A DNA stretch of 40,651 bases from HIMB59 sp038124765 (GTDB lineage: Bacteria > Pseudomonadota > Alphaproteobacteria > HIMB59): the NCBI GenBank assembly GCA_038124765.1, contig JAYPCO010000007.1, positions 1 to 40,651 of the forward strand, read 5' to 3'. Below the pieces are notes generated by a model, which made no database searches, was not told the DNA's origin, and saw nothing but the letters and a program-made list of their open reading frames with translations. Shown piece after piece: positions 34,583 through 40,651 of the stretch (its first letter is position 1; every line of letters starts with the position of its first letter). A program made the position numbers and the translations under genes.

Positions 34583-35293
34583 TTAATTTATACAAACTAG
34601 ACTAATATTTCTTCCATAGTCTTTAAATTTTTTATGACAACTTAACCTGTAACTAAAATAATTGTTATCTGTATAAGTGTTTTTTCTAATATCATTTATC
34701 ATGCTAATACCCAGATTATTAAGTCTAGATTTTGCGGCTTTAGGTAAATCAAAAAAAAATTGGTTTTTTGATTTTGAAATAGACATTAAATCATCTCCTT
34801 TTAGGTTTTTGACAAAACTCTCAGAAACTTCATATGAAATTCGTCTAATACATGGGCCAATAGTTGCCTTGATTTTATTATTTGAAGCACCGATTTTAAT
34901 CATTTTTTTGACAGTATTTTCAATTACTCCTGTTACTAATCCTTTCCACCCCGCGTGACAAATCCCAATAACTAATTTTGATGAGTCTGTAAAAATTATC
35001 GGAATACAATCAGCGGTAGTTATCCCAAGGATGAAATTAGGGTTTTTAGTAACAAGGGCATCGCAATTAAAATTAGCGTCAGAACTATTTACAATCATAC
35101 ATTTGTTTGAATGAGTTTGAGTAGGCATGACTAATTGTTTATTAGATTTAGTAATAACTCTCATTGCAATTTTTAAGTTTGATCTGACATTTTCAGGTCG
35201 ATCCATGGATTTGATTCCACAATTGAGAGATTTATAGATGCCCGTGGAGACACCATGATTTTTGGTAAAAAATTTAAATGTAATTTTTTTCAA
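34583..35293 (-). CDS. pgeF: Laccase-domain protein PgeF/YfiH family
   Basis: Cupredoxin-unlike zinc protein formerly called polyphenol oxidase or DUF152. E. coli YfiH members act as editing factors for peptidoglycan precursors, while others have purine nucleoside activity, so the substrate is not certain. The 236-aa product has the metal ligands His61 (TQTHS), Cys96 (TTADC) and His113 (CHAGWKG), and GPCI after them. It overlaps midA by four bases, in the conserved lgt-midA-pgeF order. Confidence 0.92.
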   Translation of the reverse strand: MKKITFKFFTKNHGVSTGIYKSLNCGIKSMDRPENVRSNLKIAMRVITKSNKQLVMPTQTHSNKCMIVNSSDANFNCDALVTKNPNFILGITTADCIPIIFTDSSKLVIGICHAGWKGLVTGVIENTVKKMIKIGASNNKIKATIGPCIRRISYEVSESFVKNLKGDDLMSISKSKNQFFFDLPKAAKSRLNNLGISMINDIRKNTYTDNNYFSYRLSCHKKFKDYGRNISLVCIN

Positions 35294-36306
35294 GAGATTG
35301 ATCCAAATGAAATATTTAAAAAAATATCGCCCATATTGTCAAATTTATTGGATGTAATTATTTCATGTGCTTTATTGAAGTTCACTTTATCTATTTTTTT
35401 TATATCCTCTGTAAGAAAATCATTTACTAGATCTTTTTGCGAGGAAATCACTGGATTAAACATTTGAAATACTTTTTTGATTAATTCGAAATTTACGCTA
35501 AATGAATAATCTACATTTTCAAAACATTCAAACAGATTAATTTTTTGCTGATTAGAAATTAATCTGAGCGTGCTAGTTTTGGGTAATGATCTATATCCAT
35601 AATCTGTAGCTGTAAAATAAAAGTCTCCATATAGCTTTGATTTAAGATCTTCTAATAAATTCAAAATTAAATTAGAATGTTCGATGATATCCCCCTCTTC
35701 AAAAGCATAATCAGAATAGAACTTTATTAGATAATCTGATAAAAGCGTATTTTCTCTTATTAAATGAAACTTATCATTTTTATAGTCTATTTTGATTTCA
35801 CAAAATTGACGGTCGTTATAGATAAATTGTCTACTCCCAAAGGCATCAAAGAACTCATTTGAATATATAAAAACTACCTCATTATCTTTAAAGGTAATTT
35901 GATTAAGATCTTTATATATCCTACATGAGTAGGGCATTGTTTTTTGAATTTTCTCTTCAAAGTATTTACTTTTTTCTAATAAAGATATCTGTGTAACCTC
36001 TATTTTTTTTTGACGTAAATACTCCCAAATATCTTTAGTCAAAAGACCATTTCCAGGCCCTAATTCCAATAAATGGACTTTATTTACGAGGGGGAATTTT
36101 GATAAAAACTGCTCGCATAAACAATAGCCAAATAAAGAGGAAATTTCTGGTGTGGTAATAAAATGACCCAATTTACCGATTTTTTCATTTTCTCTCGAAT
36201 TATAAAACCCTTGAACATCATCAAAATTTGAGATTTCTACATAGTCCTGAAGATTTATCGAACCAAGCCCTGCTATAAGGGTTTTAATTTTTTTTTCTAA
36301 AGACAT
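35290..36306 (-). CDS. MidA/NDUFAF7-family SAM-dependent methyltransferase
   Basis: The family includes the mitochondrial complex I assembly factor NDUFAF7, which methylates an arginine of a complex I subunit; the bacterial role is not firmly known. The 338-aa product has GHFITTPEISSLFG (47-60), the SAM motif ELGPGNG (81-87), and SNEFFDAFG further on, which are the family's marks. It overlaps lgt by 23 bases and pgeF by four. Confidence 0.9.
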   Translation of the reverse strand: MSLEKKIKTLIAGLGSINLQDYVEISNFDDVQGFYNSRENEKIGKLGHFITTPEISSLFGYCLCEQFLSKFPLVNKVHLLELGPGNGLLTKDIWEYLRQKKIEVTQISLLEKSKYFEEKIQKTMPYSCRIYKDLNQITFKDNEVVFIYSNEFFDAFGSRQFIYNDRQFCEIKIDYKNDKFHLIRENTLLSDYLIKFYSDYAFEEGDIIEHSNLILNLLEDLKSKLYGDFYFTATDYGYRSLPKTSTLRLISNQQKINLFECFENVDYSFSVNFELIKKVFQMFNPVISSQKDLVNDFLTEDIKKIDKVNFNKAHEIITSNKFDNMGDIFLNISFGSIS

Positions 36307-37066
36307 ATGTTAGTAAAACCACCCCTCCAATCAACATGGGAAGAGATAGAATTTGGCCTTGAGAGAAATAATTAAATTTGAGACCTACCTGAACATCAGG
36401 CTGTCTTAAAAATTCAATTAAAAAACGAACTACACCATAGTTTATAAGAAATATTGCTCCCAGAATTCCAGATTTTAATTTAAATTTAAAATGTAAAATT
36501 GTTAGAATAATTAAGGGTATTAAGCCCTCTAATAGTGCCTCATAGATTTGAGATAAGTGTCTATAAATTTCCTCATTAGGATATCTAATACTAATAAAGA
36601 AATCAGTCTTTCTTCCAACAAGTTCTTGATTTAAAAAGTTTGCTATTCTGCCAAGAAATATACCAAAAGGGGTTGTGAGGCCTCCTAAATCGGCCATAAT
36701 TAAAATAGAACTATTATTTTTTTTACAAAATAAAATTACACCTATAATGATCCCCAAAAGAGCTCCATGAAAAGACATTCCTCCTTCCCATACTTTTAAA
36801 ATCTCTAGGGGGTAGTCGAGGTAATAGGAGAGGTTATAGAATACAACATAACCTAGTCGTCCACCAAGTATGACGGACATAAATATATAAAAAAAAAGAT
36901 CATCTAATTGTTTTTTATTCAGTTTAAAATATTCGAGATGTTTTTTTAAAAAAAAATAAAAGTAAAGAAATCCAGAAATATACGCTAAACTGTACCAACG
37001 TATGCCAAATCCTAAGAAACTAAAAGCAACAGGTGATAAAAATTCTGGGTACTCAAACACTGTCAA
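36284..37066 (-). CDS. lgt: Prolipoprotein diacylglyceryl transferase
   Basis: Membrane enzyme that attaches diacylglycerol to the lipobox cysteine of exported prolipoproteins. The 260-aa product has seven likely helices with the essential motif GGMSFHGALLG (His100) and GRIANFLNQELVGR (Arg140, Asn143), which differs slightly from the usual GRxGNFxNxExxG by Ala for Gly. It is the first gene of the seven-gene leftward unit ending with ychF, and its start is divergent to a small ORF. Confidence 0.95.
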   Translation of the reverse strand: MTVFEYPEFLSPVAFSFLGFGIRWYSLAYISGFLYFYFFLKKHLEYFKLNKKQLDDLFFYIFMSVILGGRLGYVVFYNLSYYLDYPLEILKVWEGGMSFHGALLGIIIGVILFCKKNNSSILIMADLGGLTTPFGIFLGRIANFLNQELVGRKTDFFISIRYPNEEIYRHLSQIYEALLEGLIPLIILTILHFKFKLKSGILGAIFLINYGVVRFLIEFLRQPDVQVGLKFNYFSQGQILSLPMLIGGVVLLTYVFRKKN

Positions 37067-37223
37067 AAGTAATAATACAAGTTATATCAGTAACAAAGAT
37101 AAACTTTATCTTAAACTCTCTAAAATGATTGATATTTCTCTTAATAATTACGAGCTATTTAAGGTTTTAAAGTCAGACTTTGATAAATTAAAAAAATATT
37201 TACCTTTAACCAAATTTAAATAA
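37002..37223 (+). CDS. Small ORF divergent to lgt, possibly a degenerate UbiK (BMFP) gene
   Basis: The open frame begins at an ATG inside lgt (65-base antisense overlap) and ends at 37223; only the part after 37066 is outside lgt. The non-overlapping part reads as one amphipathic, Lys/Leu-rich helix with DKLYLKLSKMID and SDFDKLKKYLP. In alphaproteobacteria, the gene beside lgt is often ubiK, whose N-terminus resembles N-R-x-x-x-x-L-x-K-M. This match is loose, and the coiled-coil half is missing. The next in-frame Met is at 37125 and would give only 32 residues. It may be a short or decayed ubiK, or non-coding. Confidence 0.3.
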   Translation: MPNPKKLKATGDKNSGYSNTVKSNNTSYISNKDKLYLKLSKMIDISLNNYELFKVLKSDFDKLKKYLPLTKFK

Positions 37224-37295
37224 AACCGTATTTTACTCACAATTTAATACTATATCTAGTATATTATAGTAACTGATATGTGATATATATTGTGT
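37224..37295 (+). promoter_or_regulatory. Upstream region of ybjN-proC with an AT inverted repeat
   Basis: TACTATA (37248-37254) is an exact inverted repeat of TATAGTA (37265-37271) around a 10-base spacer. A smaller palindrome, ACTA/TAGT, is nested at 37249-37260. This could be an operator or part of a promoter (TATATAT just before the ybjN start). In such AT-rich DNA the repeat may be chance. Confidence 0.3.
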
Positions 37296-37625
37296 ATGTC
37301 CAGTAAAAACATTGATTCTAGCCCAATCTCAGTTTTAGAAGATATTTTCAATGTNNNNNNNNNNNNNNNNNNNNNNNNNNNNNNNNNNNNNNNNNNNNNN
37401 NNNNNNNNNNNNNNNNNNNNNNNNNNNNNNNNNNNNNNNNNNNNNNNNNNNNNNTACAAACATAGTTTGCCTATATCTGGTAGTGCCTCAAGCTCTGATA
37501 TTCGAAAATATTTAGAAAATATATTATCTGAGTTTAATCACTTAGTTTCAGTGCTTTTGAAAAGCGATAAAGTTTTTCAACAATCGCATAATTTAATTAA
37601 CCAAAAAATCATTGGCCACGCCTAA
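37296..37625 (+). CDS. YbjN domain-containing protein, interrupted by an assembly gap
   Basis: The N-terminal 19-20 residues (SPISVLEDIFN) match the start of alphaproteobacterial YbjN proteins (x-PLxxVExI). After the 100 N the frame resumes with YKHSLPISGSASSSDIRKYLE, which fits the family's FRHALPLRG-x-x-S block, and ends in GHA like the family's GEA. YbjN is a sensory-transduction-regulator-like fold of unknown function and lies next to proC in many alphaproteobacteria. Members are about 165 aa, so more than 33 residues are missing. ATG 37296 is preferred to TTG 37290. Confidence 0.6.
   Translation: MSSKNIDSSPISVLEDIFNXXXXXXXXXXXXXXXXXXXXXXXXXXXXXXXXXXYKHSLPISGSASSSDIRKYLENILSEFNHLVSVLLKSDKVFQQSHNLINQKIIGHA
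37355..37454. other. Assembly gap of 100 N inside ybjN
   Basis: A run of exactly 100 N, a standard placeholder. It removes the central part of the ybjN-like gene. The real length is unknown and probably longer, judging by the family's size. Confidence 0.99.
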
Positions 37626-38394
37626 GTATAAAGTTCTTTTTGTTGGATACGGCCATCTTGCCAAGGCCTTACTTTCAAAGCAATTTCTTAAATCTTCAAC
37701 TGTTCATGCTATAAATTCAAAAAAACAAATTTTTCATATCAATATGAACAAAAAGTTAAAAAGTTTAAATCAAAGTTATGATTATATTTTTTTACTTGTG
37801 AAACCGAATACATTTAAAGAAATCGGAGATACTTTTAAAGATTACATAAATAAAAATTCAATAATTATTTCTTGTATGGCTGGAGTACTAATCGAAAACT
37901 TATCCAATAAACTAAATACAAATAAAATTGTTAGAATTATGCCAAATGTAATGGCAAAATCTAATAAATCTCAGACTTACTTATTTTCTAAAAATAAAAG
38001 TCTAATTAATACAAATTTAAAAAAATTATTAAGTCCATTAGGTATTTTAATTGTTGCAAGTAAAGAAGATCAAATGAATTTAGCTACTTCTGTATATGGC
38101 AGTGGTCCCGCTTTTGTTGCATTTTTAATCAATGCCTATATCACAGCCGCTAAAGAAATAAGTAAAACAAATCAGATAAAAGAAACGCATGTTTTAGATT
38201 TAATTAAGAGTGTATTAGAGGTAAATCATTCTTCTCGAGATCTTACAAACTTTATAAGTTCAATCGCTAGTAAAAAAGGAACAACGCAAGCAGGTGTTAA
38301 ATATCTTGAGTCGCAAAAAATCAAAAAAACATTGTACACTACTCTTTTAAGGGCTTATAAACGTGCTAGGGAACTTAGCATTGAAGCCAAATAA
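37612..38394 (+). CDS. proC: Pyrroline-5-carboxylate reductase
   Basis: NAD(P)H-dependent last step of proline synthesis. The 260-aa product has an N-terminal Rossmann strand-loop VLFVGYGHLAKALL, IVRIMPNVMAK, and the C-terminal domain with VYGSGPAFVAFLINAY and SKKGTTQAGVKYLE, all conserved in ProC. The start is TTG and overlaps the ybjN end by 14 bases. The glycine-rich loop reads GYGHLA rather than the common G-x-GxMA, a modest change. Confidence 0.94.
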   Translation: MATPKYKVLFVGYGHLAKALLSKQFLKSSTVHAINSKKQIFHINMNKKLKSLNQSYDYIFLLVKPNTFKEIGDTFKDYINKNSIIISCMAGVLIENLSNKLNTNKIVRIMPNVMAKSNKSQTYLFSKNKSLINTNLKKLLSPLGILIVASKEDQMNLATSVYGSGPAFVAFLINAYITAAKEISKTNQIKETHVLDLIKSVLEVNHSSRDLTNFISSIASKKGTTQAGVKYLESQKIKKTLYTTLLRAYKRARELSIEAK

Positions 38395-38869
38395 ATTAAC
38401 TATACCTCATTTAAAAAAATTAAATAATATTGCTCATTCCGAGAAATTTTTTCAAAAAATAAAAGTTTTAGATAAACAATATTCAGATTTTGAAAAATTT
38501 CTCCACGATTTAGAGATTTTACTAAATTCCAAAATAGCCATACCTAATAAAAATCTTAATTTACAAGATAAAATATTTGAGGGTATTACTAATCGCCTTG
38601 ACTGTTTATATGACATTAAGAATATTGCTATTCGAATTTATTTAGAGTCACAAAAAAATCCCAAATACTTTTTAACATTAAGCAAATCAATTAATTTATA
38701 TTTTGCAAAATTTTTGAATAATCCCTTTGAGATTGCTATGGCGTTTACAGTGTACGGTATAGCTTTTAATACATGGATTGAAGACAATGAAGACATGGAT
38801 AAAACCATGGCAATTGTCGGAAATACATTTGATTATTTTAATAGATTTAAATCCTATATTGTTAAATGA
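38363..38869 (+). CDS. TetR/COQ9-like all-helical protein with eroded N-terminus
   Basis: A 168-aa, wholly helical product. The C-terminal half reads like the ligand-binding part of alphaproteobacterial TetR or COQ9-like proteins: RLDCLYDIKNIAIRIYLE, then TWIEDNEDMDKTMAIVGNTF, matching the W-x-x-D-x-S/E-x-D-x-x-x-TMA pattern. The N-terminal region, where a TetR helix-turn-helix would be, is short, Lys/Leu-rich and shows no T-x-x-x-IA-x-x-x-GVS motif. So it may not bind DNA. The start may be GTG 38363 or TTG 38381 (14-base overlap with proC). It overlaps csaA by four bases. Confidence 0.6.
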   Translation: MLGNLALKPNKLTIPHLKKLNNIAHSEKFFQKIKVLDKQYSDFEKFLHDLEILLNSKIAIPNKNLNLQDKIFEGITNRLDCLYDIKNIAIRIYLESQKNPKYFLTLSKSINLYFAKFLNNPFEIAMAFTVYGIAFNTWIEDNEDMDKTMAIVGNTFDYFNRFKSYIVK

Positions 38870-39201
38870 GTATTCAGTATTCTGATTTTGAAAAGGTCGA
38901 TATAAGAGTTGGAACTGTAGTAGAGGCTAATTTCAACGAAAAATCTAATAAACCAAGTTTGGTTTTAATCATTGATTTTGGTAAGGAGTTAGGTTTAAAA
39001 AAAACATCAGCCCAATTAACAAAGCATTATAAGCCCGATGCATTAATAGGAAAACAAGTTGCTGCGGTAACAAACTTTCCTCCTAAACAAATTGGAAAAA
39101 TGATATCAGAAGTTTTGGTTTTGGGTTTCCCTGACGAAGAAAACCAACCCGTGTTGATAATGCCAACAACTAAAATTGAAAATGGTGGAAAACTTTTTTA
39201 A
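38866..39201 (+). CDS. csaA: CsaA-type tRNA-binding domain protein
   Basis: Stand-alone OB-fold of the EMAP/Arc1/CsaA group; Bacillus CsaA has chaperone-like and tRNA-binding properties, but the biological role is unclear. The 111-aa product has the family's FEKVDIRVGTVVEA, IDFGKELGLKKTSAQLT and AAVTNFPPKQIG followed by SEVLVLGF. The length is typical. It follows the TetR/COQ9-like gene by a four-base overlap, and its stop is shared as a TTAA double stop with the convergent histidine kinase gene. Confidence 0.94.
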   Translation: MSIQYSDFEKVDIRVGTVVEANFNEKSNKPSLVLIIDFGKELGLKKTSAQLTKHYKPDALIGKQVAAVTNFPPKQIGKMISEVLVLGFPDEENQPVLIMPTTKIENGGKLF

Positions 39202-40451
39202 TTACCAGTAGAAACTGATAAGCTGATTATCACTTTTAGCCCACCATATGAAGATTTTTCAAATTTCAATTCACCACTATTTAATTTAATCAACTTTTGA
39301 ACTATAGATAGGCCTAAGCCTGTTCCTTGATTTAGCTGTTCAGCACCTTTTGTAAAAGGTTTAACTAATTGTTCATTTGAAAGTGATGTGCCTGGGCCAT
39401 CATCTTCGATGGTGATTGTCCAAACATCTTTTTTAAAAAAGGAGGTAAGAAAGATTTGATTTGCAAATTTATTTGCATTATCAAGAATATTAACAATTGC
39501 GCGTGTTAATTGATTTTTTCTAATTAAAATAAGCTGATTTTCATTTTTAATAATATTTAATTTCTTATAATTTTTTGCAATTTCAGAAATTATAATTTTA
39601 CTTTCGACATCATCTAAATTCTCATTTCTTTCATTTTTAATAAAATCCAAATAGTGATTTAACATTATGTTCATTTCTGAGATGTTTTTGGCAATTGAAT
39701 TTTTTAGTTGTTCATTATTAAGTTCCTCGATCATAAGATTAATTCTTGTTAAGGGAGTTTTTAAATCATGACTAATGCCTGCAAGCATATTTCTTTGATT
39801 TTCAATTGTTCCTGTAATGTTATTTTGCATATTATTAAAGTCTCTTATCAAACCTCTCACCTCTGAAGAACCAGTTGGTTTTAGATTAGGCGTTTCAATT
39901 CCTCTACCAAAACTTCTAGTAATGATTCCTAGTCGTTTCAAAGGCTGTATTTGTTTTTTAATAAATAGATAGGATATTAAAGATAAAATTACACTAATTG
40001 TGATTGTCCATAGAAAAAAACCGCTGACTGACTTGAGTTCTATTCTTTTTCTAGGAACTAAATAATAATATTTGGGATCTTGTTCATCAAAAAATATAAA
40101 ATATGTCTTATTTTGATATGCTTTGAAATTTGGAGCAATTTGTGAAAGTGACTGATTGATCCTTTTGTTAAAAATCCAATTTGAAATATTTTCAATCTCG
40201 CTAGCATCAAATTCTTCAGATCGTACAATCTGTAAAGTATTTGCTAGTAGATTTATCTCTGAAGAATTTTGGTTAAGTTCTAATATCTTAATTTCATTAG
40301 TAATCGCCTGGGCATTTCTTTTTAGAACTAAGTCCCAATGTAGTTCAAAGAATATTATAATTCCAACAATTTGAACTAATACTATTGGAATAGTAATTAA
40401 ATAAACTGACCTAGCTAATAAACTGCCTGAAAAGTTATTCCAGTTAAACAT
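39198..40451 (-). CDS. EnvZ-like sensor histidine kinase
   Basis: Membrane sensor of a two-component system. The 417-aa product has two membrane helices (about 14-36 and 144-164) flanking a periplasmic region of about 105 residues, a HAMP linker (about 165-218), the phospho-accepting His228 in GISHDLKTPLTR, and a catalytic domain with N box (Asn321, Asn325), DDGPG (350-354) and GTGLG (376-380). H-box sequence and HAMP placement are of the OmpR/EnvZ class. Its ATG shares one base with the stop of the response regulator gene, so they are coupled. The signal is unknown. Confidence 0.93.
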   Translation of the reverse strand: MFNWNNFSGSLLARSVYLITIPIVLVQIVGIIIFFELHWDLVLKRNAQAITNEIKILELNQNSSEINLLANTLQIVRSEEFDASEIENISNWIFNKRINQSLSQIAPNFKAYQNKTYFIFFDEQDPKYYYLVPRKRIELKSVSGFFLWTITISVILSLISYLFIKKQIQPLKRLGIITRSFGRGIETPNLKPTGSSEVRGLIRDFNNMQNNITGTIENQRNMLAGISHDLKTPLTRINLMIEELNNEQLKNSIAKNISEMNIMLNHYLDFIKNERNENLDDVESKIIISEIAKNYKKLNIIKNENQLILIRKNQLTRAIVNILDNANKFANQIFLTSFFKKDVWTITIEDDGPGTSLSNEQLVKPFTKGAEQLNQGTGLGLSIVQKLIKLNSGELKFEKSSYGGLKVIISLSVSTGN

Positions 40452-40651
40452 TAAATAAAAATTTTGTATCCTTTTCCGTGAACGGAACGAATAAGATCAT
40501 CAATTTGACATTCTTTTTTTAATTTTAATCTTAATCTAGATATCTGCATATCGCCACTTCGTGACAAAAAATCCAGCCCTAGTTCTGCATTTAAAAGATC
40601 TCTAGTTAGATATTGATGGGAATTATTAATTAATAATTTAAGAATTTTTAA
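40451..40651 (-). CDS. OmpR-family response regulator, C-terminal fragment
   Basis: The minus-strand frame is open from the window edge to the TAA at 40451-40453 and gives 66 residues of a winged-helix DNA-binding domain: LTRDLL, then FLSRSGDMQISRLRLKLKK (recognition helix) and SVHGKGYKIFI, the conserved OmpR/PhoB hairpin end. The receiver domain is beyond the window. The stop overlaps the start of the histidine kinase gene (TAATG). Confidence 0.93.
   Translation of the reverse strand, partial: LKILKLLINNSHQYLTRDLLNAELGLDFLSRSGDMQISRLRLKLKKECQIDDLIRSVHGKGYKIFI

Noticed and set aside
37256..37459. Minus-strand open frame across the second gap
   Set aside because: Most of it is N; the remaining residues show no pattern and it lies antisense to ybjN.
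1..40651. Mobile elements, prophage, CRISPR arrays, toxin-antitoxin or defence genes
   Set aside because: No transposase, integrase, phage, Cas or restriction gene and no regular repeat array was seen. CcrM lacks a restriction partner and has the orphan cell-cycle type C-terminus.

Overview
This 40.7 kb window is a very AT-rich, densely packed piece of an alphaproteobacterial chromosome. The assignment rests on several points. The cox cluster has the alphaproteobacterial order coxB-coxA-ctaB-coxF-ctaG-coxC-DUF983-surf1. A petABC operon sits beside trmL. The F0 part of ATP synthase (atpI-B-E-F'-F) stands apart from F1. A CcrM-type GANTC methyltransferase is present, as are the neighbourhoods DUF721-dsbA-smc and lgt-midA-pgeF. 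Low GC, almost no intergenic DNA and many overlapping genes suggest a streamlined, probably marine lineage (SAR11-like, HIMB59/AEGEAN-169-like or similar); the exact clade cannot be fixed by eye. Two runs of exactly 100 N (15847-15946 and 37355-37454) are scaffold gaps, so this is a draft assembly, MAG or SAG, and each gap interrupts a gene (smc, ybjN).

Layout: 1-105 is the tail of rsmE. 171-10051 (+) is the aa3 cytochrome c oxidase operon, running on into an M32 carboxypeptidase, threonine synthase and an M16 protease. 10013-11409 (-) is thrB-rnhA. 11472-11969 (+) is an unknown lipoprotein. 11966-17606 (-) is DUF721/dciA-dsbA-smc-atpI-atpB-atpE-atpF'-atpF. 17568-18563 (+) is mutY. 18564-23178 (-) is a UDG-like gene, slt, moaB, rnhB and ccrM. 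23177-28241 (+) is a TPR protein, ispE, tRNA-Gln(UUG), uup and a short CCA-adding enzyme. 28233-28688 (-) is trmL. 28747-31278 (+) is petABC (bc1 complex). 31285-37066 (-) is lgt-midA-pgeF-prs-rplY-pth-ychF. 37002-39201 (+) is a small ORF, ybjN, proC, a TetR/COQ9-like gene and csaA. 39198-40651 (-) is an OmpR/EnvZ-type two-component pair whose regulator is cut by the window end.

The content is mostly energy metabolism and housekeeping: quinol oxidation by bc1, oxygen reduction by aa3 oxidase with its haem A and copper assembly factors, and the proton-conducting half of ATP synthase. Threonine synthesis (thrB, thrC), DNA maintenance (smc, mutY, ccrM, rnhA, rnhB, dciA) and envelope genes (lgt, slt, dsbA) fill the rest. 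I see no prophage, insertion sequence, CRISPR array, toxin-antitoxin pair or defence island, and no convincing new multigene system. Points for a second look are the extreme compaction (divergent genes sharing start-codon bases, convergent genes sharing a TTAA double stop), a truncated CCA-adding enzyme that seems to use a non-ATG start, a uracil-DNA-glycosylase-like protein without its catalytic motifs, a TetR/COQ9-like protein with an eroded N-terminus, and paired GAATCTT plus TTATCAAC repeats in front of ccrM.
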